Shown here: positions 35,941-46,732 of the stretch, in pieces
How the letters are laid out: each line of letters begins with the position of its first letter
Numbering within the stretch: position 1 is the stretch's first letter
Notes under the pieces: generated by a model
Seen by the model: the letters and a program-made list of their open reading frames with translations, nothing else
Database searches by the model: none
What the model was told of the DNA's origin: nothing
Position numbers and translations under genes: made by a program
Assembly: GCA_030734395.1 (NCBI GenBank)
Contig: JAUZTG010000029.1
Coordinates: forward strand, 3,472,001 to 3,536,000
DNA from: Sarocladium kiliense
Taxonomy: Eukaryota > Ascomycota > Sordariomycetes > Hypocreales > Sarocladiaceae
Direction of reading: 5' to 3'
DNA length: 64,000 nucleotides

Positions 35941-36502
35941 ATGTCTATCGACCAGAGAGCGCTGGGACATGCCAACGGCCTGGAGGAGGACGCACAGCCA
36001 GGCGGGTGCCAGCATTGGGCTCAACAGGCGAATGGCAGCATGACAGATGGCACCGTCAACCAGGTGAGATGGCAGTCACGAGATGCAGGCGCCTTGGGCG
36101 CCTTATCTTCCCTTCATGCCGACAGTTAGCTATATATCTGATCAGTGTTGACTAACTTCATGGCTTGGGCTCCTAGAGCTTCCCGAACCAGAAACCTTTG
36201 AGCCACCTGAGCCACCCCCCTCGCCCCTAAACAACAACGACTCAACGTCTTCAGAGTCGGACTCTGATAGCGATTGGAGTTCTGCATACGTTCCTCGACA
36301 AAATCCGGCGCCGCGAAAAAAGGGAGGTTGGAATTGGGCATGTGTGAGTTGATCAGCAAACAGAGTTAGTCAATGATTGGAGTTAACGAGACATACGGGG
36401 TAGTGTCGCTGTGGGTATGGTCTTATGAAGGTCGCTGTTGAAGTGTGCCTTAGCTGTGGTGTTCGGCGCTGTTCTAATTGTCGAACGATCAAGCTTAAAT
36501 AG
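35941..36502 (+). CDS. Cys-rich zinc-ribbon-like protein, module copy B
   Basis: Three exons (35941-36063, 36179-36343, 36404-36502) give 128 residues. The protein starts MSIDQRALGHANGLEED. A Pro/Glu-rich then Ser/Asp-rich acidic stretch follows (PEPETFEPPEPPPSP; STSSESDSDSDW), and it ends with a Cys-rich block: GGWNWAC, splice, CRCGYGLMKVAVEVCLSC, GVRRCSNC, RTIKLK. Eight cysteines spaced C-C-x-C, C-x2-C, x3-C-x2-C could bind one or two zinc ions. The stop codon is only 9 bases before the ATG of the membrane-protein gene, so both frames may lie on one transcript or be joined by a splice I have not found. Function is unknown. Acidic plus zinc-ribbon suggests a protein- or nucleic-acid-binding adaptor (inference). 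Confidence 0.7.
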
Positions 36503-36511
36503 AAAGGCAAT

Positions 36512-38855
36512 ATGTCTGGGACCCTTCGTCGTGGCCGTGATGGCCGATCATCTCCCCAGAGGCTCCAAGCAAACCATCCACATTCCCGTGCCTCTTCCTC
36601 TCAATCTGACGCATCCCGATCCCGACGTTCGAAGTCAGACGAAAGTGAGCCGGCCTCTCCTACATCTGAACCATCCGAAAGCCTTTACACTATCACGAGC
36701 TTCCTTGCTTCACGTCCTAAAGCCCGGACCCCCTCGAAGAAGGTCCAAGATGAGTGGGCCAAAGTTTTCAGCAAATGGCCGGAAATGAGAACCCAGCTGG
36801 TCGATCAGCTTGTTTCAACATCCTACAAGGAGAACGGAGAGGGCATGGGCCGTATGGCGTACCTTTTGAAGCTCAGTGACCCTGAGCAACAGAATGAATG
36901 GAGCCATCTTGAAGAGTTCATGAAAGACGAGGATGGCTATATTGCAGTTCCTATAGATGAGAGTGCCACAGACCCTTCAGCAGATCAAGACCTGCAACAA
37001 CCGAGGGGGTGGGTTGATCATCAGGTTTGGCTCAAAGGCTGGGCTCGACCTATGACAATCCCTGAACAGCCTGGCATCATTCTATCTCCACTGAAACTGG
37101 AGGCCGCATTGGAGCCTGTGGTAATTACGGCAGCTCTGGCGAGGTACCTACAGAGTGTATACTGACACTTGTGCCGCAGTCACCGACCCGTATATTCGAG
37201 TATCATCCGGATAGCATCTATCGCCGCATAGTGTAAGCCGACCAAGCATGGCTCAAATGACAAGTGCTAACACGTTCTACGACAGGTACGTTGGCGATCC
37301 AGATCCAGTGGCAGTAACAGCAGTAGTCAAGCAAGCCACGATGAGCCAGAGTTGGGCTTTGGGGGAGCTTTTCCGCGGTTACTTCAAACTCAGCCCGGAC
37401 TTTCGACTTCAAGTCAAGATCACCCCCATGGTGAGTTATGCAAAAGCTCACATAGCCATCAATCTAACTTCATTAGCCGGCTAAGGTTGCCAATATTGTG
37501 TTCCACATGCCCTATCTCTTCCTTGGGAAAGACGAAAGGGTTGACACAAGAGTCGTTGGAGGCTGTCGTCTTCGGAAGACCTGGCAACTCTCCTGTCTCC
37601 AAGTGCTCTCTCCAGACGCAAACTGGGGCCCGCGTATTGGGAAGTTGTATCTGAATGAAGGAATGATGTCTGTCGCTCTCCACGTTCGTGACGACAGATG
37701 GTGGGGCGTGACCTGTCTTAACGACGAGTTTCTGCTTGGAAACTCGCGCCTTCAAGATGAGACAGAAGAGTCTGATGACTCAACAGAGACACAACAGCCG
37801 AGAGTCACTCAACCGAGTCCTGCAGAGCGCAGTGGCCTCAAGCATCTCGACCTGGAACAGGTTGACCCGATTCTCGACGAAGCAGGGGTATACACCGACC
37901 AGCATCCTCGCGTCTACATGCTCACCGTGCTCGACACACAACTTGAGAGGTTCATCCACCACCACGAGAAAGTATACTTGGCCTTCAAACAGGCGATCAA
38001 AACTTACGTAAGTGTCCAATGTCCTACATGTAGGTTTGCCCTTGCTCACGGGACCTCAGAACGAGTCCAGCTTGCCCCGGGCAGACATACCCCGATATTT
38101 CACCAATGGCGAGCGGAAGGCTGAGATAAAAGCTGCGCTGGACGAAGGTTCTACATTTCTTGGTATACTATTTGGATTCGTCAAGCAGCAAGAGTACGAA
38201 GTCAACCGATTTATGAAGAAAGACCTAGGACTGGATCCCACGTCCAAGACAACTAGCTTTAAGAATCCTTGGTTTGTTGGACTCGACAAGATGTCTGATC
38301 CATCTGCCAAAGACAGCGCAATGCGTATTATGCAGTCAGCGGGCAATCTCCACACACTGCGACATGGAATCGAGGACCTTATGGATATGGTCACGAAATT
38401 GAGAGAGACAGTAAGAGATCCCAGCCTCACAGAGCTTCTCCACGAGGCTGACTTTCTGCAAACAGGTCAGTCGGAACATTGTCGAAGACCTGCAGGTTTC
38501 TCAACATGAATACGCGGCCCGTGGCCTGAGATTGGGCATTCTTGTATACGTAAGACGAGCCGCACGCGTGTGATCAATGCTTGGGTTCTCCATAGCTGAC
38601 TGGGCCTAGATCTCACAAGCCGTCATGATTCCGCTCGCGCTCTACAACATTCCGCAGGCGGTTACTGGACTGCCTTACAACACTACTGGTCTTGTCATTG
38701 TAGCTTTCGGACTAATTTCGCTTTTCATGGTAGTACCTCTCTTTCTCAATCCTCTCTTCAGACTCGCGGTACTCCTGCGAGCGTATGTCATTTGTTATTT
38801 TTGTTATTGGACGCAACTTCGGAGATCACGATTCATGAAGTCCAGAAGGGACTAG
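36512..38855 (+). CDS. Two-TM membrane protein of a duplicated module, copy B
   Basis: Seven exons (36512-37120, 37180-37232, 37286-37430, 37477-38007, 38060-38410, 38466-38549, 38610-38855) give 672 residues. Exon 6 is 84 bases in both copies, and the intron phases (0,2,0,0,0,0) agree with copy A. The N-terminus is Ser/Arg/Glu-rich and disordered. The middle has GWVDHQVWLKGW, PTRIFEYHPDSIYRRIVYVGDP and WWGVTCLNDEFLLGN. A helical region follows (NIVEDLQVSQHEYAARGLRL), then VMIPLALYNIP and a hydrophobic C-terminus (LVIVAFGLISLFMVVPLFL). A donor-like GTATGT near 38784 could give a different last exon ending near 38896. Role as for copy A: unknown membrane protein. Confidence 0.82.
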
Positions 38856-39607
38856 ACGACTACGACAGATTTTGGTTTGCTATTTTCCTTGCTTGATTTG
38901 GATTTCGCGGCATAAACTTGTCCCTGCAGGACCCCTGTGCAGCAGTACAAATGGTGGCTATGAGTTTGGACTTACAACATGACTTACGACGACACGAGTT
39001 AGACAAGAGACTTTGCATAGTGCGGAAATACATGGCCTAGATTGGGAGATGTCAGGCTTGGAATGTGATTGTCATGTCCTAGCCACGGCTCTGATGCAAG
39101 ACGGCTGCGAGTCGCTTCCAGAAGCCGCAACGACGGTAAGAATCAATGTGCACCATGCTTCCCCGGATGATTGGACTTATGCCATCCCAAACAAAGTGGA
39201 TGCCCATCGAATAAGGAGCCCGAAGCCGACCACATGACCATGATGCAGAATCCTCGGGTCGTATTGATGCTGCAGCAAAGGTGCCCAATAAGCGACAACC
39301 GACCAACGCATCGTGCGGCAGCCCACGACAGTCGTTGTCCAACGATAAGCCCGCCTCATTTAGCGACCCGTGAGTTGGGCTGTGAATCGTCTAAAAGCAG
39401 ACGCAACCATGAAGGCAACCATATCGATTGGTGCCCGATCCCAAGAACCAGGTTGAGGCTCATATGCCCTTCAGCAGTGAGTGATTCGGGCTCTTGGACA
39501 GTTGGCACAGGACGCCATTCTTTGCACTTTTACAAATCCTCTCTGAAATCTACAGCACCTACTGGACACTTTAAACTACTGGCAACGAAGAGCTTACAAC
39601 AGCTAAA
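38856..39607. other. Intergenic region
   Basis: 750 bp between module copy B and the ArgRS-like gene. No supported gene, repeat or clear promoter motif was seen. Confidence 0.45.
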
Positions 39608-41607
39608 ATGGCAAGTTGCAGTGTCGAAGGCTTGCAAGATCTCCTCGGCCGCGCTGGGCTCGACACACCTGTCCCGAATTTCCCTGGGTCAGACATGCTT
39701 CATAACCCTCAAGACGTCTTCAAGGTGTATCTTGCCGACGCTCTCGAGAAGACGATACAATGTGACAGATTGGCAGCATACGACGCTATCCAGCCACCCA
39801 ACATGACGGGAATGGGCGATCTGGTCGTCGTATCACCGAAGCTTAGGCTCAACGGAGTCGACCCTAAGGAGCTAAAGAAGCTGGTAGTCGATCTCGCGAC
39901 AAAGGTGCCTCCTTCACACCCCTTTCTCAAGCCAAATAAGGCGTCCATATCGTGGAACTTAGCTGACCATACAATCCTTCGACATAGCTGCCCAGTGGGC
40001 CCCCTTTAACGGCACCCATCGCTGATGGCGTGCAACTCCGAGTCATGCCCTCTGGCCAGACACTCGCCCGACTTGTTCCTCCATACATCCTTCACCGAAA
40101 GGCCTCCTATGGGTTCAATGACGTGGCCGGCCTCGCCGACGCCCAGACGCAAGATGGCCTGAAGAAGAAGATCGTCATCGAGTACAGCTCGCCCAACATG
40201 GCAAGCAACTTCGCCCCACGGCACCTACGCAGCACGCTGGTAGGTGCCTTCGTCGCCAACCTGTTCCAGGGTATGGGTTGGGACGTAGTGAGGATGAATT
40301 ACCTTGGTGACTGGGGCAAGCAGATTGGCTTGCTCGCTGTAGGGTGGAAGAAGTTTGGTTCCGATGAAGAGTTTGCCAAAGATCCGTTGCGACACCTGCT
40401 AGAAGTAAATGACAAGATCATGGCAGAGTTCAGGCCTGAGCAGGAGGCAAGCAAGGCACTCAAGGCAGAGCACAAGGATGCCGCTGAAGTCGAGTCGCAT
40501 GGCCTCTTTGCCGAAAGGGATGAGACATTTCAGCGGCTTGAGCATGGTGATGAAGAGATCATAAGCCTTTGGAATCCTTTCCGTGATGCTACAGTTGAAC
40601 GGCTAGCTGCAGGACATGCGCGGCTCGGCATTGTCTTCGATGAGCGCTCTGGGGAGTCCCAGGTCAGTGCTGATTCTGTTGCAGAAGTCGAGGAGACGCT
40701 CAAGGAGAAAGGCGTCTATGAGCATCAAGAAGACGGTGGATGGACTCTCGACTTCTCCAAGCATGACGCAAAAGGTCTGGCCTGGGCGGCGATGCGTTAC
40801 CGTGACGGCACATCGGGATATCTGCTGCGCGACGTTGCCGCCGTTCTGGATCGGTACAAGACTCATGCATTTGACAAAATGCTTTACGTCGTGGAGGCGA
40901 AGCAAGACACCCACTTCCAGCGAATCCACAAGACTCTTGAACTCATGGATCGCGCGGATCTATCAGCGAAGATTCAGCACGTCAGCTTCGGTGATATGAC
41001 AGGGTTGAATGGAGACTTCACTGATTGCCGGCTTCTTGACGATTACCTGGACAAGGCCCGGGACCTTGCGAAACAGTCTCTCGCTGCAGAAGAGGAGGGC
41101 GTTTTCCTAAGCCAGGATGACGACACCCTCGACCGTCTTGGGATGTCAGCATTAATTGCCCAAGATCTTGCCCACAAGCGCACAGGATCATACCCCATGG
41201 ATGCAAAGAGAATGGCAGGCTTTGGGCCGAATACTGGGGTGACCTTCCAGAACTGTTATGCCAGACTGGCATCACTACTGAGCGAACAGCCTGTATCCGA
41301 GGGCATCGACTTTACAACCTTGAATTACGAGGCGTTGGAAACTCCAGAGTACTCTGACCTTTTGCGCGCCATGTCACAACTCCCTGAGGTGGTGTCAGCC
41401 TCGTACAAGACCCTCGAGTCGTCTCATCTCATTTCGTATCTAACGCGCCTGGTTGAGTACATCGAGATCGCGTTGCAGGAGGATGACGAGGTGGATTGGG
41501 AGGGCAAAGATGATGCCGTCAGAGCACGCATGGTGTTGTACGAGGCAGCGAGGCAGGTTCTGGAGAACGCAATGAGACTGGCAGGCATGCAGCCGTGTGG
41601 AGTATGA
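39608..41607 (+). CDS. Arginyl-tRNA synthetase paralogue lacking both ATP-site signatures
   Basis: Two exons (39608-39951, 39996-41607) give 651 residues, the usual length of cytosolic ArgRS. All parts are recognisable: the N-terminal additional domain (LRLNGVDPKELKKL), the class I catalytic core (LRSTLVGAFVANLFQGMGWD, VRMNYLGDWGKQIGLLAVGW) and the anticodon-binding C-terminus (ARQVLENAMRLAGMQP). The nucleotide-binding motifs are broken. The HIGH motif (HxGH) reads APRH at 188-191. The Lys that normally lies just before it is replaced (MASNFAPRH). The KMSKS loop, usually MSTRKGT in fungi, reads LNGDFT at 452-457. So it should be poor at forming arginyl-adenylate. It is probably not the housekeeping enzyme, but a pseudoenzyme or a protein with a new use for arginine or tRNA. 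The frame is intact and well conserved, so it is not a plain pseudogene. Confidence 0.88.
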
Positions 41608-42162
41608 GACGGGATTGAAGGACATTTTGCATTGTGACACGAAATAGGGCGGCAGCGGTGTGTTTTGAAACATGACAAACTGATATGATTGAACGAACAC
41701 TTCCTTTATAACGAATAGGAGGTACAATAACACAGAGAAGCCTGCAATTCGTCTGATCGCCCATTGAGTCAGCATAGTCCTGGCCCAAGAGAGAAAGCTT
41801 GAAGTGTGTACGAAAGGACATCAGAAAAAAAGATAGATAGAAATGGTGAGTGTTTAATCAGGTGATTCATAAACAGCCTCTGAAGCAAGTATCATCATGT
41901 TGGAGAAAGGAAGAAATGAGAGTAATGCAAACGTACCTTTCCAGTGGACACGTCTTGATGCTTATCCTGCGAAAGCACATCAAGAAAACGCGAATCACCG
42001 TATGTAGAAGACGAGAGAGGGTAATCGAGATTTGTTTCATTCCGGGGTATAGCTCCCGCGCTGAGGTCAGGGTGTTCGCCCTCGAACACTGAAAACCCAC
42101 TTGCCTTTTCTTGTTCCAAACGCAATAAACGCCGTGATTCCATTCATTGTCCCTAATAAGCT
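41608..42162. other. Convergent 3' intergenic region
   Basis: 555 bp between the convergent ArgRS-like and SmG genes. No coding signal is supported. Confidence 0.5.
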
Positions 42163-42570
42163 TTAACGATGCTGGCGGTCGTCACCACCGATACGCTCGA
42201 GGGCTTCAAGCATGACGACAGAGTTGCCACGGATAACCTGCATTATGTTAGTATCTGCTGTCGTGGTGAGAAGAGTGAAGGTCTTGTACGCACCACCATC
42301 CCTAACCTGACCTTCTCACCGCCGTCCTTCTCCTCCACGGCTTCATCGAGAACGATGTTCAGGAAGACCTATGCACATTAGTTGCTGTTTGTGGATGACG
42401 GATGAGTGAAGGCTCTCACATCGTAGCCACGAAGCACGCCAATGACCTTGCGGCTGCCGTTGAGCTGGACAAACAACCGCTTGTCGAGATACTGAGACAA
42501 CGTTAGCAACGTTCATGAAGCTCCGGAGTGAATCAATTACCTTCTTGAGTTCGGGTTGTGCGGGCGCCAT
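42163..42570 (-). CDS. SMX2: Small nuclear ribonucleoprotein G (SmG)
   Basis: Four minus-strand exons (42541-42570, 42420-42491, 42294-42368, 42163-42237) encode 83 residues. The Sm fold is clear: MAPAQPELKKYLDKRLFVQL, then NGSRKVIGVLRGYDVFLNIV (Sm1) and KVRLGMVVIRGNSVVMLEAL (Sm2, with the IRG signature). SmG is one of seven subunits of the Sm ring that loads on U1, U2, U4 and U5 snRNA. Three introns in an 83-codon gene is dense, and the first exon is only 30 bases. The gene shares its promoter with NTR2, another splicing gene. Confidence 0.95.
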
Positions 42571-42783
42571 GTTGCGCGACTGGTTTTATGTCTGATCGTG
42601 CTGCGATCTGGGTTGAAGAACGCGCATCACGTTGAGAAGAACATAGACCCACGTAACGACAGTCACGTGCAGACTTTTTGGCGGGTTCCGCTAATCGATA
42701 AAGCTGGTCTCCAGAATCGCGACTTTGCCGCAACGACAAACAGGCACCCTATGTAATATGAGATCTTATCTGGGTCGCTTGCG
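42571..42783. promoter_or_regulatory. Shared promoter of SmG and NTR2
   Basis: Only 213 bases separate the two divergent start codons, so one short region must serve both splicing genes. No TATA box is obvious, as expected for housekeeping genes. Confidence 0.65.
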
Positions 42784-44255
42784 ATGAGTTCCTTTGGCCC
42801 GAAAAGAAAAGCGCGCGTCATCAAGACCGAGGACGATGATGCGGAAACGGGTGACAGTGCTGCATCTACGGGAGCAGCCGTGAACGGTATGTTGCCTTGC
42901 TTTCGAAGAATGACTTATGCTGATTCTGGACCAAGGCTGACGATGATTATGTAGACAAGCCGAAACCATCGTTCACCTCAAAAGCGACCCGAAAGCCTTT
43001 CCGCCAGTCAAATTTACGCAAAACCTTCAACACTGACGACGATGACGAGAGCGCAGGAGCAAGCGGCGATGCATCGAGTCGACGCGACGAGGAGGAAGAT
43101 GATGGGCCAGCCGTCGTACGCCCTGCTACTAGCAGAACGGGCTCAACGCGGCAAAAGATAAGACCTAAGGCATCTTCCAAGCTTTCCTTTGGGGCCGACG
43201 CAGCAGAAGGCGACGCGAAAGATGATACCCAGGGTACGAAAGGCCCTGGGGAGCGACCTTTGCAGAAGAACATATTGAAGAGGGGCTTGGGCACAAGAGG
43301 TCTGCCGGTTCGCACGATGCAAGAGGAAGAGGACGACCGACCTCGATACAGCAAGGAGTACCTGGCGGAACTCCAATCTACCACACCCAACACACCTCAA
43401 GACGTCTCCACACTAGTGATCAACGACCCAGATGAGATGGAACTTGATGCATCAGAATTGGAGGGTGCCATGATCGTCGACAGTCCCTCAGCACCGCCTG
43501 CGAAAACAGAGACGACGATCCTCACTGACGCCGAAATCCGCGAGAAGAAGGAACGGCGAGCCCGTTTGGCCCAGGAGCAAGGCTTCCTTTCAATGGAGGA
43601 CGATGACGATGGCAATCGCTTACGACCGAAGAAGGAAGAAACACGCCTCAAAGCTGATGACGAAGAACTTGGCGAAGGCTTCGATGACTACGTGGAAGAC
43701 GGCGGTCTATCTCTCGGAAAGCGAGCAGAACGCGAAAGGAAGAAGCAAGAGCGCCAGAAGATGGCTGAGCTTATCAACAACGCAGAGGGTCACGACTCTG
43801 ACTCCTCTGCCGACAGTGAAGCGGAGAGACGGATAGCATACGAGGCAGCGCAGACTCGCGCGGGGATGGACGGGTTGAAGAAGCCACGCAAGGATCCACA
43901 CAGCGAGCTTGCTCAGATTCCTCCCAAGATCACGCCTCTACCTGTACTTTCAGAGTGCATTGCGCGTTTACAAGCGACAATGAAGGCGATGCAAGAGGAT
44001 GTGCAGAATAAGACGAGACGGGTACAACAGCTACAGGGTGAACGGCAGGATATCCTCAAGCGCGAGGGCGAGGTGCAGGCTCTCCTAGACGAGACAGGCA
44101 AGAAGTATCAGGAAGCAATGGGCAAAGGCAAGATCGAGAATGGGACGTCGGCAGATGCTGTACCCAGGAATATCGAGTTGGCTGGCGAAAGAGGTCTAGA
44201 GAGTCTAGGGACAACGCCACGGAGGATGGGCGGTGAGGACGACGAGGCTCCATGA
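42784..44255 (+). CDS. NTR2: NTR2-like spliceosome disassembly factor
   Basis: Two exons (42784-42886, 42955-44255) give 467 residues. The N-terminus is basic and acidic by turns (FGPKRKARVIKTEDDDAE; KPSFTSKATRKPFRQSNLRK), as in Ntr2/GCFC-related proteins. The middle has RYSKEYLAELQSTTPNTPQD, typical of the Ntr2 domain, and the end is a coiled coil (ECIARLQATMKAMQEDVQNK). In yeast, Ntr2 works with Ntr1 and the helicase Prp43 to take apart spent spliceosomes and the intron lariat. The family call rests on the SKEYLAELQ block and overall layout. Nuclear location is expected. Confidence 0.82.
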
Positions 44256-44557
44256 TGGTGGGAGCGGCTGGTGAATGAGACATAATGATACCCTCCACAA
44301 CTTTGCATTTGTAAACATGTCGAGCACTTCCGGCTGCGGCACGGTGTTCATGTGTCTTACGTTCTGCTGACACCTTCTCCCGGCGCAAATGTCAGCTCTG
44401 CTCTTGGGTTCTCCCACTTTCAAGTGATCGGTGACTTTTCGCTAGATGTGATGCATTTGTACATCAGCGCTTACTGTTCGGCAATTGTTACTTGGTATCT
44501 ACATATGAACGACGTCCGACCCCATTTACGATGACCCCTACTATGTTCCCCTTGGTC

Positions 44558-46054
44558 TCATTTCACCTTCTTGGTATCCTTGATACCAGGGCCACTGAAC
44601 ACCATGCCCTCATCCATATCTCCGAATAACATCGCCCACGTATCCCTCGCAAGATGCGTCCTTCCATACCAGACTCCCTTACCCGTCACCTTCGGGACCC
44701 TGTCAGCAGCCTTGACAATGTAATTCGCAGTCAGATCAACGGCCAGCTTCTTCTCTCCTGCCTGCGCCTCCTCCTCACTGATGTGCGGCACCGCAATGTC
44801 TGCACCTCGTTTCTCCATGTGGGTCAAGAGCTTGATGACAATCTTGCTCATCAGATCGGAGCCTGGAGTCCAGGTTGAGGTCACGTAGCCGATGACGAAG
44901 GCCATGTTGGGGAGGTCTGTGAGCATGGAGCCGCGCCAGGCGAACTTCTCACCGCTGTAGATGGGCTTTCCGTCGACCTTGGGAATCAAGCCACCCAGGA
45001 GATGCAGACGAAGGCCAGTGGCTGTGACGATAATGTCTGCATCAACCTTGTGACCCGACTGGAGGATGATACCGTCCTTCACCACCGTCTTGATCTCGTC
45101 AGTCACAATTTCGCAATTGTCCCTCTTCAAAGCATCAAAGTACTCCCCATCCGGCGTCAAACACAACCTCTGCGTCATTGGCGCGTACTTTGGATTGAAG
45201 TGCACGTCGACATCCACGTCCTCGGGCAACATCGCCTTTATGTCCTTCCTCAAGGCAAACCTTGCAACCTTCGGGAACGCCAGCACGAACTCGGTGAGGA
45301 ACAGCTCAAAGACCGTGTTGAACCACCAGCCCAGCCAGTGTACCCATGAAGAGGGCAGGAACAGCTTGAGGAACTCCTCGAAGCGGGAGATTGTGGGAAT
45401 GGATGCGACGTAGGACGGGCTGCGTTGGACCTGGGTGACGTGGGCAGCCGTCTTGACAAGCTCGGGGAGAATGGTGATGGTAGTTGCACCGCTGCCGATG
45501 ATGGCAATACGTTTGGAGGACACGTCAAGAGCGTCAGGCCAGAACTGGGTGTGTACGACTTCACCTTGAAAGCTTCCCAGTCCAGGAATATCGGCCTCCA
45601 ATGGCTTCTGATAATCGTAATAGCCGGTGCAGCCGATGACGAACTTGGCATCCATCAGCACTCTCTTCCCGCCCGCGTCAACTTCCAACCTCCACCGTGC
45701 CCTCCCACTATCCCACTCCAACGCCGACACGCGATGATCCAAGCGAACCCTTTCTCTCAATCCCGGCTCTGCATCCACGGCGCTCTCAAGGTACGCAGCA
45801 ATCTGCTCGGCTGAGCCGACCTTGCTGGCATGAGGCCAGGTGTGCCATTGGAAGCCGAAGCTGCTCATAGAGGAATCGGAGCGGAATCCAGGAAAGCGGA
45901 AGAAGTTCCAGGTGCCGCCGATGCGATGACGGGCCTCGAGAACGGTGAAGGACCGGTGAGGCATCCGCAGGCGGAGGAGATGCGCGGCGTTGATGCCGGA
46001 GATGCCTGCGCCGATGATGAGGATGTCGTGGTCTTCGACATTGTTGGCAGCCAT
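44558..46054 (-). CDS. Baeyer-Villiger-type flavin monooxygenase
   Basis: A single exon encodes 498 residues. The FAD Rossmann motif GAGISG is at 15-20, ARHRIGGTWN at 41-50, the Baeyer-Villiger signature FQGEVVHTQFWP at 162-173 and the NADPH-binding GSGATT at 187-192. Such enzymes use NADPH and O2 to insert oxygen next to a ketone or to N- or S-oxidise a substrate. The substrate is unknown. A hydrophobic stretch at about 230-262 (WVHWLGWWFNTVFELFLTEF) suggests membrane contact, unusual for soluble members. It is convergent with NTR2 (302 bp apart). No other secondary-metabolism genes lie next to it, so a stand-alone detoxification or catabolic role is as likely as a cluster role. Confidence 0.93.
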   Translation of the reverse strand: MAANNVEDHDILIIGAGISGINAAHLLRLRMPHRSFTVLEARHRIGGTWNFFRFPGFRSDSSMSSFGFQWHTWPHASKVGSAEQIAAYLESAVDAEPGLRERVRLDHRVSALEWDSGRARWRLEVDAGGKRVLMDAKFVIGCTGYYDYQKPLEADIPGLGSFQGEVVHTQFWPDALDVSSKRIAIIGSGATTITILPELVKTAAHVTQVQRSPSYVASIPTISRFEEFLKLFLPSSWVHWLGWWFNTVFELFLTEFVLAFPKVARFALRKDIKAMLPEDVDVDVHFNPKYAPMTQRLCLTPDGEYFDALKRDNCEIVTDEIKTVVKDGIILQSGHKVDADIIVTATGLRLHLLGGLIPKVDGKPIYSGEKFAWRGSMLTDLPNMAFVIGYVTSTWTPGSDLMSKIVIKLLTHMEKRGADIAVPHISEEEAQAGEKKLAVDLTANYIVKAADRVPKVTGKGVWYGRTHLARDTWAMLFGDMDEGMVFSGPGIKDTKKVK

Positions 46055-46686
46055 GTTGGCGAGTTGCTCGCTGCTGGCTGTTTCGCGGGCTGATGAAGAT
46101 TCTGGCCGTTGAGTCGTTTTCCGTCAGGCCGTGCAGGGGTTGACAAAAGCTCGTTGACAAATTGTCGTTGAGAGGACGTTGAGGGCAGGACTGCCTGGGG
46201 TCATGCCATGAGGGGGTAGTCCAAGAAGGGAACTCCGTTCGGAGGGTTTGGAGAGTTCAACCTGTATACCAACCTTATTCCCTAATAGTGATCGCTCTCG
46301 CGAATCGAGTCGTATTCAGTCCAATGGCAGGGAATTCAACGCAGGCGGCCATCACCCCTTGACTTTCGGCTGTAGTTCTATTTGATCCCCTTGATCCACT
46401 ATCTGTACACTCGAAGACACAGGCCATTGATAGCGTTGAATCCCGGAGATGATTGATTGGGTCTACTACATTTTCCGCCGACGTGTCGCCAAAAGATCTA
46501 GAGAAATTGACAAAGTTGAACCTTGTCGAGCTTTATTCTGGTACTTCCCTTCGTAGTGCATTGTTAAGTGCAACAACACTCGCATCGACTGCATCATCAA
46601 CGGCGTGGTCGATGGGACAAGTACAGGTTAGGAAACTTTCTATACCTTACCACGCCGCGATTGCCAGAGGATACTCTCAATTTGAC
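46055..46686. other. Monooxygenase promoter and transposon flank
   Basis: About 630 bases with no gene, ending at the TA target site of the transposon. The monooxygenase promoter should lie here. Confidence 0.5.
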
Positions 46687-46688
46687 TA

Positions 46689-46732
46689 ACGTACTTGTAC
46701 ACCGAGTGAGCCATGTCACCGAGTGAGCCACC
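46689..46732 (+). repeat. Left terminal inverted repeat
   Basis: Forty-four bases beginning ACGTACTTG. It contains two direct copies of a 14-base motif (CACCGAGTGAGCCA), likely transposase binding sites. It matches the right repeat base for base. Confidence 0.95.

Noticed and set aside
44558..46054. Secondary-metabolite cluster around the monooxygenase
   Set aside because: Neighbours are NTR2, SmG and a transposon. No synthase, transferase or cluster regulator is adjacent.
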